A stretch of DNA of 18,476 bases from Saccoglossus kowalevskii (Eukaryota; Hemichordata; Enteropneusta; Harrimaniidae), in contig NW_003130854.1 in the NCBI RefSeq assembly GCF_000003605.2, forward strand, positions 1,916,674-1,935,149, in the 5' to 3' direction. The translations under genes and the position numbers were made by a program. Position 1 is the stretch's first letter. Each line of letters opens with the position of its first letter. Of the stretch, positions 9,885 through 18,278 are shown in pieces. The notes below the pieces were generated by a model. It was not told where the DNA came from. It searched no databases and worked only from the letters and a program-made list of their open reading frames with translations.

Positions 9885-10067
9885 TGAAATAACTAACTCA
9901 TACGTGTTATTCTATTTTGAAATAAACACAAAGCGATAAAAAATGAAGATTCCCTCTCTTTTATTTTAGCGAAGGTCAGTATGAGAAATAATCCACACCA
10001 TTTCGCTAATAAAGAGGTTTTCGTTTTGTCCAATCACAACGAAAATAGCCAGCCAATGGTTTTATTT
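9885..10067. repeat. Partial block L, unit 3
   Basis: This matches only the last ~184 bases of block L (9029-9212). It starts at TGAAATAACT, immediately after the end of block R. It provides the CCAAT boxes (10030-10034, 10053-10057) for the intact zinc-finger gene. Confidence 0.85.
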
Positions 10068-10104
10068 AATTTATAATGATATGCACAAACAAAAACATAT
10101 ATAA
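10030..10104 (+). promoter_or_regulatory. Promoter of intact zinc-finger gene: two CCAAT boxes and TATA box
   Basis: CCAAT occurs at 10030-10034 and 10053-10057, and TATATAA at 10098-10104. The TATA box is 113 bases before the ATG, which would give a leader of roughly 85 bases. The spacing is preserved in copy 1, which supports a real NF-Y plus TATA promoter. Confidence 0.65.
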
Positions 10105-10216
10105 GCACAACAAGAAAGCGCTTTAGTCATTCTGTGTTCAGATCTCTGTTCAGAATTCTTCCGCCTCGTTTGCTACAGCTCTCGTTTGAGTGCTACTCAA
10201 TCATTCAAGAATTATC

Positions 10217-11230
10217 ATGGCTTCGCGTTCCAGTACTCATACTCGTCGTTCAAGCTCACGCTACTCTGTAACTGATGCTGGTAATGCTAGTGATTTGTGT
10301 GCTATGTTTCAGAGAATTGTCGCTGCCCATCAGCATGCTCTCTGCTGTGATAACTGCTCTCGATGGCAGCACAGATTATATGATAGTGGTATTAAATGTG
10401 ATGAGTATAAGCGTTTGGTGAGTGAGGGAATGCAAGGTTTTAGCTGGAGTTGTGGCAAGTGTGGTTCATCAGATGTACCAGTAGTTTTATTTACAGATCC
10501 TGACCAACATGTCGAACAATCTACAGAACCAGTATCGATGGATGTAGCTATGGACAGTGACGGGACAATGAACACCCAGACCGACATAGAGATGGATGAC
10601 ACTGACATAGTATTGGAGAAGACACCGGCGACCAACACTGACATAGGTTTGGATGTTACTGGCATAACATCACCGGTGAGTCCCTCGCAACAGCCGACTG
10701 AATTGACGATGAATTCTTTTCATGGCTCAATACCTTTTACCATTGCAGATAATCAACCAACAGTGGAGCCACAATTAATACCCATATTACCAGACAATAT
10801 AGAAGTAGTTGACAGACCAGAATATGAAATTATAGAAGGTGGATCCCAACGATCAAAAAAATTATTAGTAGACAAAGAAGGCTATTCCTACACAATTAAA
10901 TCCGGAGCCAGAAAAAGGGGAAACCTGTGGAGATGCACTGTTCGCAGCAAGACACATACTTGCAATGCCACTGTTGAAGAGGTGAGTGGTGTATTCACTC
11001 GATCGCTTACTAACCATTCCCATGCCGCCATTCCAGGTATTGCAAGCAAAGTAAAGATTACGAAGAAAGCTCACAGACTCGCAAAGGAAGATATTTTGAA
11101 ATCTGTGCCGTCCATAGTAGGACACGTCATGCGTGATCTGCGTGACAAAGACCTCAGTGCTGCCCATCCTGATCCAGTAAACCTCGCGAAGAGTACCAAC
11201 TACCATCGTCGCAAGAATCTGATAAAATAA
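10217..11230 (+). CDS. PHD-like and FLYWCH zinc-finger protein, transposase-related N-terminal module
   Basis: This gene encodes 337 residues. A PHD-like treble clef spans about 43-82, with CDNC (C44, C47), WQH (H52), C61, then W77 and C79-x2-C82; the usual first CxxC pair is not obvious, so it may be a partial finger. An acidic Asp/Thr/Pro-rich linker fills 90-200. A FLYWCH zinc finger covers about 205-269, with GYSY, W238, C240, C249, H267 and H269. The tail (275-337, including AAHPDPVNLAKSTNYHRR) resembles the linker that joins FLYWCH to a MULE transposase domain in other animal proteins, but the protein stops before any catalytic domain. It is likely a nuclear DNA-binding protein derived from a transposase. 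The ATG at 10217 is chosen for its context (ATCATGG); the open frame extends 27 bases upstream without an ATG. The copy at 6373 shares the same C-terminal stop, so the truncation predates duplication. Target and function are unknown. Confidence 0.8.
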   Translation: MASRSSTHTRRSSSRYSVTDAGNASDLCAMFQRIVAAHQHALCCDNCSRWQHRLYDSGIKCDEYKRLVSEGMQGFSWSCGKCGSSDVPVVLFTDPDQHVEQSTEPVSMDVAMDSDGTMNTQTDIEMDDTDIVLEKTPATNTDIGLDVTGITSPVSPSQQPTELTMNSFHGSIPFTIADNQPTVEPQLIPILPDNIEVVDRPEYEIIEGGSQRSKKLLVDKEGYSYTIKSGARKRGNLWRCTVRSKTHTCNATVEEVSGVFTRSLTNHSHAAIPGIASKVKITKKAHRLAKEDILKSVPSIVGHVMRDLRDKDLSAAHPDPVNLAKSTNYHRRKNLIK

Positions 11231-11287
11231 GTATAAGTTTTAACGTTAAGTATTAACAATGTTCAAATTTGCTCTGTACGTCTCCAA

Positions 11288-11293
11288 AATAAA
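11288..11293 (+). other. Poly(A) signal of intact zinc-finger gene
   Basis: AATAAA lies 57 bases past the stop, followed by a T-run and a GTGTGCGGTGTTTTT downstream element at about 11322-11338. Confidence 0.6.
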
Positions 11294-11350
11294 ATATTTT
11301 TTTTTTTGAAAAGTAACAATTCGTGTGCGGTGTTTTTATTACTAGCAGAA

Positions 11351-11441
11351 TTTGGCAAAGAATTCTGCTTATGGCCATCGGCCGCTAGAGGGCGCAGCTA
11401 TGGCTGTGAACGTTCCAATAAAACCGGAACGCTTTGCCAAA
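11351..11441 (+). repeat. Small inverted-end element M, copy 3
   Basis: A 91-base copy with perfect TTTGGCAAAG / CTTTGCCAAA ends. The CTCF-like motif CGGCCGCTAGAGGGCGCAG lies at 11379-11397. The position after the gene is the same as in unit 1. Confidence 0.75.
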
Positions 11442-12012
11442 ATGCGTTAGCCACTTTTTTATTCCCACCGATTAACCATTTTAAATGTTCCATATATTAA
11501 CGTGACACGAATAAAAACCATCCGTGAAACGTCAGTGAACCGGCAGCGTTGCTGAGCGTGCTGTGTGGCTTATGCTAGTATATCATCTTAAAACGAAATG
11601 CCGCTACATATAAACACACGAAATAGACATGAAAGAACTTGAAGGTGATAGCTATTGACTATTGACCACTTCACACTACGGTGATTTCATCTGGCCGAGT
11701 TTCGCCGAGTTCGACTGTATTCTACAAAACATCGCCATATAGTATTGTAATGTACAACATTTGCCACAATGTTGGAAGCAAAGTGAAAACGATACCGTAA
11801 ATGACGACCGTTTATTTGAACAGTTGGTTCGCAGATTAGCTCGGGTAAATCGAATACTTATATTAGACGAGGGGTGCATCTTCCATTTATACGTGGCAGA
11901 TGGCAGGACCATATACATGTACTCGCGGTCGTATTTTAACGCACATTGCTGCCAAGAAACTACTAAAAATACACACGCGAGAAATTCATCGCGATTGCCA
12001 GCCGCAACAGTC
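11442..12012. repeat. Array block R, unit 3
   Basis: This matches 9306-9884 over its full length until the shared GCCGCAAC-GTC, after which the two copies part. The open segment at about 11761-12012 keeps the reading frame seen in unit 2 and runs on to 12111. No ATG precedes it, so it is not called as a gene. The right edge of the duplication is at or near 12012. Confidence 0.8.
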
Positions 12013-12922
12013 GTCACATATTTAGACAAATCACAGTCCCTCAACAGTGGACAAATTTATGTGCATAATCTTGGTAGAAATGATATCATTTTTCAAAGCC
12101 TTGTCATTTAAACAACACGTGGTTTTTTTCCGTATGCATCACACATCACCGGGACAGGGAAACATCGATATATTTTCCATGATAAAATACCTCAATAACT
12201 TTAAATGCATCATGACGTTCAAAAATTTTCATTCACAATTAGCTCAGATTCCCTATGGTTTACTCGAGTATGGTATTTATGTTTACATCGGATGCTTACA
12301 CGCCCGACATCATGTTTATTCTCATCACAAGTTGTATACAAAGATCGCAGAATGACAACATCAACGTTTAGATCCGGCATTAGCTTAGACCCGACTCAAA
12401 AATAAATCTCTCGCCCGCCAACAACCTCTTGGGACGATGTATGAATGTACCAACTATAATCCATCGTTTGAGGGCGCTGTTCAACGTAACCATTTCACAG
12501 CTTTTCCCCAACAGCCAACTTTCAATATATGTTATCTACAATCAAACCAAAATATATTTATGGTGTATGCGATTTTGTGTAGCTTGAGTAAACAGCTGTT
12601 AGAAATATGAAAAATACGGTCTTAAAGAATTAAAAACGTTATTCAGACACACAAGTTGCCTCCAAGAAATCCAAAATAGGGTCAGTCTAGTAACGGCAAA
12701 AACAACCTTTACAATCTCTTGAGGAACTCACTCACTCAAATATTTATAACGGTAAATGCATACATTGATGTTTTCATTAGAAAAGCTTGTAACATTTTGT
12801 ATGATGTCATATAATGAAACAACTATACATGTAGTTGAATTGTGCTATGTTGTGCTTCACTCCTTTTGCACGCAGATTTAGGGGGAGGCGCGCCAGGATC
12901 CGCCAATGTTTTGTAACTATGT
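12013..12922. other. Intergenic region, no supported gene
   Basis: This follows the tandem array. Small open frames near 12047-12405 have no recognisable motif. I see no RNA gene or clear repeat. Confidence 0.5.
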
Positions 12923-13088
12923 TTAAAGCGGGGGAGTAGTCACCTGCGCATGCGTCAGAAGGGCCATAGCGTGTCATTGTTTACAAACAAGCGTCTACCC
13001 ATGAGCTTTTGCGGTTTTAGCGCGTGTTGTTATCGTCGCTTGGAACTCAATTTCCGCGCGTGCGCAGGTGACGACACTCCCGCTTTAA
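12923..13088. mobile_element. 158-bp MITE with TTAA target duplication
   Basis: The element runs 12927-13084 and is flanked on both sides by TTAA (12923-12926 and 13085-13088). The ends are inverted: the left begins AGCGGGGGAGTAGTCACC and the reverse complement of the right begins AGCGGGAGTGTCGTCACC. Pairing continues through CTGCGCAYGCG for about 28 bases with a small gap. TTAA duplication fits a piggyBac-type MITE; the alternative is a TA-duplicating family with slightly longer ends. There is no coding capacity. Confidence 0.75.
13055..13066 (-). promoter_or_regulatory. NRF1-like palindrome in MITE terminus
   Basis: Read on the - strand this is TGCGCACGCGCG, which fits the NRF1 consensus YGCGCAYGCGCR at every position. 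The opposite terminus has the near match TGCGCATGCG at 12945-12954. Whether it is bound is unknown. Confidence 0.4.
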
Positions 13089-15090
13089 TAAACAGGGTTA
13101 TGCTATTGACGCATTATGCCACATTTTTCTTGATCAGTTATAAAAACAGTGAAAAATGTATGTGGAATACTCTAAGCATTGGGGTGTGTGCTTGAACATT
13201 AGTATTAGAGTAATTTCATCAAAACTGTGAACTGCTTTAATTTTGACCAAAAGAGTGTTTTCAAAGTCAGTTTTATTTTTGATAAATGTGTATTAACCAG
13301 AAATTACTTCTTAAACAATTGTGATTTCTTCCATCTATTGATATTGAAGCCTAGTCTAGTACTCCCAAGGATTGTATTGTAAATGATTCACAATTATCAG
13401 CACAGGCAATGAGTAAGATTCGCTTTGTGACCAGTGAAAAGTTTGACTGTGACCAAAAATGTCTTGAACTTGAACAACAATTTTCTGAATATTTTCACAC
13501 TAGACTTCGAAAAAATTATATACAAGTTTGACATTATTTAGATTATATCTACTCATGTTATCAAACGCATAACAAATTATTAACATTGACATAAAACACC
13601 CTATAATCCATCAGTGTGACTTCTGTTTTTAAAAACTAATGTAGTATATAAAGAACTAGCTCCCAATTGGCTGCGACGTTACCCGCAAGTTGTATTAACG
13701 CGCACACGTATATTTAAAGGGTGGCGGTTATTGTGTCACGTCCTGTTCGATATTGGACTCGTATTGACGTACGCAGCGTGTATAAAATATTTTGTTTACA
13801 TGAAATTCAAACACACACTGCCACCACTGCCATTTTCATAAAAGCAGTAAAACAACAGTTATTTTATTTTTGGGTGTGTCCAACTGGTTCCTGTCAACTA
13901 GTAACTTCACAAAATGTAAATACAACTGTAAGTGCAACTGCCGATACCTCAAACTTCATTAACATTGCAAGCAAGATAATAAACGAGCAGCTATGAGGAT
14001 CTGTTGATCAATCCATACACATACATATTAAGACTAATAATAGAAGGCATTAAGTCAAAGCCATGCCAAGGACTTTGTGCTTGCCGTTACCGGATGCCTC
14101 TATTCACTAGCATTGCAAGTTGAGGTTACAACAATATAGACCAATTCATTAACAATTTAAATATTCATGGCGAGAAAAATTATAGCATCCAAAGGATTGA
14201 TATGAGAAATTAAGAGATGACACTCAAATCAAACATACGAGTTTAATTAACTGAAGTATGGTATATAATTTAGAATAAGGTATGTAAATATGACATTACT
14301 TTTAAAAAAAACAAAAACAATTGCTGTAGTTGAGGACATAACACTGATTTACTTGCATGGAGAGTGGCAAACGTATAGTTGACTCAAATGTTGTCTCCTA
14401 AATTACAGTTCATTTCCATAATTAAGAATAGGAGAAAAAAGGGCAGAAAAATTTGGGTGAGAAAGTTAAAGATCACCCACATATACCCAAAGTGTTAAAA
14501 TGTTTGAACAGAAATTGTAATAACCATGTAAATAATAATAATAATAATTCATAGTGATAATATTTATTCAGGAATTGGTAAGTTCAACTGGTTAAATTTT
14601 AACACCAATTTATTTTACATATTGTGAAAATAGGTTGTATGGAGCCAATTGCTTTCCACGGGTTCTATCGTAATCGTAAGCACTCAATTACTGATGACGT
14701 GCTAAACATTTTCGTAGCACTACGAGTGCAGAATCAAATTATTTGTTTGTTTGTGCCTGTAAATCACTGGTAGTCGTGGAATTCATTTATAAAATATTTG
14801 TGCATTGTTTTAAAGAGAGGAAGTTGTGGCACATGTAAATTACATTTTTTTTTGTTAACTACGCAACCACCACTGCCCTTTAAAATTTACTATAAATTAC
14901 CAAAGTTACACAATTTCTGTATATTTACAATACCGGTACATGTATAGTAGGTTTCCCATAGAAATCTACTATTTATGATTATCTTGCCTGTGTATATAAG
15001 AATACTATGGTAATCTTTTATGATAACTTAAAAATTAATTAACAGCATTTTTGAAAAAAAATATCACAAAATAATGTATTCTATCATAAC
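13089..15090. other. Intergenic region with possible promoter-like stretch, no supported gene
   Basis: There is no convincing gene in 2 kb. Around 13640-13790 lie TATATAAAG, CCAATTGG, several CG-containing motifs and TATAAAAT (13781). These look promoter-like, but no open frame with a good ATG follows on either strand. A short (AAT)n microsatellite lies at 14531-14547. Confidence 0.45.
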
Positions 15091-15361
15091 AATATATCCC
15101 ATAAAAGATGAATATCCCATAGAACATGAAAATTCTATAGAATGTGAATATCCCATAGAACATGAATATTCTATAGAATGTGAATATCCCATAGAACATG
15201 AATATTCTATAGAATGTGAATATCCCATAGAACATGAATATTCTTTAGAATGTGAATATCTCATAGAACATGAATATTCTATAGAATGTGAATATCCCAT
15301 AGAATGTGAATATCCTGTAGAACATAAATATTCCATAGAATATAAATGGTTCATACAATAA
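15091..15361. repeat. 18-bp minisatellite in a 36-bp higher-order pattern
   Basis: Thirteen clear 18-base units span 15111-15344, with degenerate units on both sides. Two unit types mostly alternate: AATATCCCATAGAACATG and AATATTCTATAGAATGTG. The second contains the perfect palindrome ATTCTATAGAAT. Because 18 is a multiple of three, several frames on both strands stay open and give repetitive open frames of 60-100 codons. I regard these as by-products and not as genes. Confidence 0.95.
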
Positions 15362-15894
15362 AATAGTGACTTTAGCAAACAGAGCAGAATCGTACAGTAT
15401 CCTTTCCAGGAAGAAGTAACCTGTTATTTCTATCAAAATAGCAGCATTTTTATTTCATTAAGAGTAGGTTTGGAAGATGCTATTGAGAAACTAACCAAAT
15501 CATGTTTCAAAATATACTCATAAGATGTATCGCTATTCACTGAACAATAAAATAGATAACCGTATATATTTTTGCTCAGTGTGAATATGGGCTGAAAAAA
15601 AGACACATATTAATGTTAAATACTTTCCAAAATTTAAAATTTATAATTTATTGAGTTTCTAGTGCAGTATTTTCCCATTTTATTCCATGAAAAGTTCTCT
15701 CTAACAATGCATTGTATGTATCCATGGTAACTGTAAAATTTTATTTTATCCAACTGTCTTAAAACACCCTTGTTAAATTGACACAAGTGAAAGATTAAAA
15801 AATATGCAAAATAAACTAATTAATGTGCATACATTTATAAACTAATCAGATCTGGCACTTGCTATCTAAATTTCACCTGTGGAGGCAGGTTAGG
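15345..15894. other. AT-rich spacer, possibly distal 3' UTR of RNF185
   Basis: There is no gene. TTTATT (AATAAA on the - strand) occurs near 15678 and 15737, so the - strand RNF185 transcript could end here. This cannot be decided from sequence alone. Confidence 0.35.
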
Positions 15895-16266
15895 CCAAAA
15901 AAAAAAAAAAAAACAAACTTATGTTGCCCTGAAGTTGAAAAATTGGGTCAGTCGGTCGGATTTTTTTTTTCAAATTCGTTAAAACTAAGAGTATCGTAAA
16001 TAGCCAAGGTATATGGACTTTATAGTATTCGGAACATGTCAGAGAAATACAGATCAACCCGAGTTTCAAAGTCGCCACTTACGGAGACTATGGGCATCAA
16101 ACAACGGTCCAGGATCCTTAATTTTTAGAGGAAACACTTTTTTACTGCTTAAAATGGTGAGTTTTTAATATTTGGGCCTATTAAAAAAAAAAAAAAACGC
16201 GACCCGATATTTCATATTTTTCAGTCGCGGTTGCTGAGGGCAACAAAACAAATTATTTTTTTTTGG
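15895..16266. mobile_element. Fold-back / MITE-like element of about 370 bp
   Basis: The two ends are collinear inverted copies. From outside in, the left has CC plus an A-run, GTTGCCCT (15924-15931), GAAAAAT, GGGTC and a T-run. The reverse complement of the right has CC plus an A-run, GTTGCCCT (16237-16244), GAAAAAT, GGGTCGCG and a T-run. Spacing differs by small indels. There is no coding capacity and no clear target duplication. It lies 133 bases downstream of the RNF185 stop codon, probably inside the 3' UTR. Confidence 0.6.
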
Positions 16267-16289
16267 TCTTATGGAGATATCGGTCAAAC

Positions 16290-16345
16290 AAAATTTTTAC
16301 ACATACATACACACAGACAAACACACACACAGAGTACAACACACA
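16290..16345. repeat. CA-rich microsatellite
   Basis: Interrupted (CA)n with ACATACATACACACAGACA and following CA repeats. It lies between the fold-back element and the RNF185 stop codon. Confidence 0.7.
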
Positions 16346-16398
16346 GTTCTGGTTGTGCTCTTGCAAATAAAAGCTAGCATTATAGATGTGATTCCTTC

Positions 16399-16496
16399 TT
16401 AAGCAACTAATAGCCAGAACATAAAAAGCAAGGCAACCCAAAGAAATACTCTAGATAAAAACTGTTCTTCCTCGTGTTCCTGGGTCCCAGCATTAG
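16399..16496 (-). CDS. RNF185: RNF185 E3 ubiquitin ligase, last coding exon
   Basis: Read on the - strand, the acceptor TTATAG precedes CTAATGCTGGGACC. With the single G left from the previous exon this encodes 32 residues and ends in TAA at 16401-16399. The sequence EEQFLSRVFLWVALLFMFW plus LLVA is the second, C-terminal membrane helix, and it closely resembles the end of animal RNF185 (FLSRLFLFVAL...FWLL). The phase (one base carried over) agrees with the preceding exon. This helix anchors the ligase in the ER or mitochondrial outer membrane. Confidence 0.92.
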
Positions 16497-17007
16497 CTAT
16501 AACACAAACAAAAAAATAAGGTCATTAAGATAGAAAGCCTACTCAAGAATGATTATAATTACAGTAATGACTTAAAGCACAAATGGTCAAGGGTAGATGT
16601 TTGTTTGTAAACAACAACACGCAATGGCCATCTGCCACATGTCTAAGTGCGTTTATATTTAAAAATTTAAATCATAATTTGTACTTTTTGAAAACTTGGC
16701 TTTAGAAATGAAACTCTCCTCAAAATAGCAATATTCGTATATATTTTTGATCAATTTTCCTGCTTTTATTATATATTTATCCTTCAATGATGAGATTCCC
16801 ATTGCATGCTTGCTTCTGTGTTCAATGTAAACAATGAAAGGTGATCAAATGTAACATCAATAATTCAGAACAGGTTCACCAGTATTGTTTTCAAATCAGG
16901 GAAATATAATAGCAAACAGTTGCATACTAATTTAAACATACTTCCAAGCCTTTTGAGTAGGCTTGCCATACTCAACAAATTACATACACATACAGTATCA
17001 GTCTTAC
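16497..17007 (-). other. RNF185 intron, phase 1
   Basis: It has a consensus donor CCAG/GTAAGAC at its 5' end (17007 side) and an acceptor TTATAG after a T-rich tract. It is 511 bases long and I see no other feature in it. Confidence 0.85.
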
Positions 17008-17125
17008 CTGGCCTGGGTCTTCCGTCATTGAGATTAAATGTGGATGCGAAAATTCCAAATGGAAAAGCACCAATACCAAAAGACATCTGAAAACCACCAT
17101 CTCCAAATCCAAATCCTTGGAATGG
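17008..17125 (-). CDS. RNF185: RNF185 E3 ubiquitin ligase, internal exon
   Basis: The 118-base exon lies between acceptor TTTTCCAG and donor GTAAGAC and encodes 39 residues plus one base. It includes [20 protein letters not shown], which is nearly identical to the conserved core of vertebrate RNF185. This core contains the first hydrophobic segment and distinguishes RNF185 from its relative RNF5. It starts in phase 0 after the Gly codon that ends the upstream exon. RNF185 acts in ER-associated degradation and mitochondrial quality control in vertebrates. Confidence 0.95.
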
Positions 17126-18223
17126 CTGGAAAACATAGAAATGGAATAATTTATCAGTCATTATACCCACACATCATTTGGTCTGGAATACATAAAGGTG
17201 CTGACTGTTCCTTAGTTGTAAAAGTGTTGAGGAAATAAATGACGACACAACATAATATTCCTTTAATCGGGCATATGGTGAACGAAAATTTACATTCTGA
17301 TCATTTTTCGAAAGTGGTAACATGGTTACAATGTTAAACAAAAAAATGTTCATCTTTTCTGAGGTGGTCCTTGGGTATACGCCCACTCCTTATTTTCCTT
17401 GATTTTATATGAGGCCCCTGGGTGTATGACCAAGAAAATATGGTAATAGAATCCAACATCATTATTTTGGCTCTGTGTTCTAGACTAAAAAATGTACGGT
17501 AATCATCAGAGGTCTATGCACTTATCCAAATGACCTGTTAAAAATTGTTTACTTGTGTACTAATAAATTAAGAGCCCCCAAAAAAATCTTCTCATATGGA
17601 GATGAACTTCTAAAGATAATACATAGCAAAGATAATACATAGATCCCAGAAGTCACAGCTCTTAAGCTTGTGGCCACCACAACATTTACCACACTTGTGA
17701 CAATCACAACTATTTATCGTGCTTGTGTCGCTCATTTTGATCGCACAATAGGGCTCAGTCACGGTGATTGTATTGTTTTTTATTGGACCTATTTTTTAAT
17801 AAAAATGATCTTGCAGACATACATGTAGACGTAGACAATTAAAGAAGTCAGATGGTGATGACCGTGTTTCACCAAAATCAATTTAGGTCACATTTATGAA
17901 ATGAATATGTAATGCATAAGCCATAAATATGCGACACCAATGCAAAGGAATGCGCCACTCACCGTAGATTTAATTATATCTATGTATATGGGTTTTTTGG
18001 GGTTGATTCAGATCATGCTATCTTTTCTGTATTTATTAAATATTATTTTTCAAGGTTGGTTGAAAAAAAAAAACAGTTTCTAAACTTCTTCAAAACTGCA
18101 CATTGAGATTGCTTGGATTTTGTAACAGTTTCAAAAGTTACACACATTTTTGTTTTATTGGTACAGGCATCAAATGCAGTATTGGTTTCATATGGATTTC
18201 AAAAGCTGATTAAATTAACTTAC
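17126..18223 (-). other. RNF185 intron, phase 0
   Basis: Donor GGA/GTAAGT and acceptor TTTTCCAG. It is 1098 bases, AT-rich, with a small tandem duplication (AAAGATAATACATAG twice at 17612-17642). No gene is seen inside it. Confidence 0.85.
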
Positions 18224-18278
18224 TCCATGTGTTTCTGGTTCTGGTCTTTGTCCTGCAGGTCTAGGCGGAAGTTTCTCT
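18224..18278 (-). CDS. RNF185: RNF185 E3 ubiquitin ligase, exon encoding the proline-rich linker
   Basis: The 55-base exon between acceptor TTTTTACAG and donor GTAAGT encodes EKLPPRPAGQRPEPETHG. This matches the linker that follows the RING finger in RNF185 (REKTPPRP...RPEPENRG in vertebrates). One base is carried over from the upstream exon, fitting an Arg codon. The RING-finger exons should lie beyond the right edge of the window; the remaining 198 bases here are intron. Confidence 0.9.

Noticed and set aside
12950-13195. 81-codon + strand open frame
   Set aside because: It begins inside the TTAA-flanked MITE and runs out of it, so it is not a gene unit.
13721-13996. 91-codon frame after a promoter-like stretch
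   Set aside because: It starts with GTG, has no ATG near its start and shows no motif.
15111-15344. CRISPR-like repeat array
   Set aside because: The repeats are directly adjacent, with no spacers, and the sequence is eukaryotic.
15035-15436. Repetitive open frames on both strands with EYPIEH- or FYGIF-like repeats
   Set aside because: They follow from an 18-base tandem repeat without stop codons and lack non-repetitive coding sequence.
16865-17170. Single continuous 101-residue minus-strand protein around the RNF185 core
   Set aside because: Only 17008-17125 is exon; the rest runs past clear acceptor and donor sites into introns.
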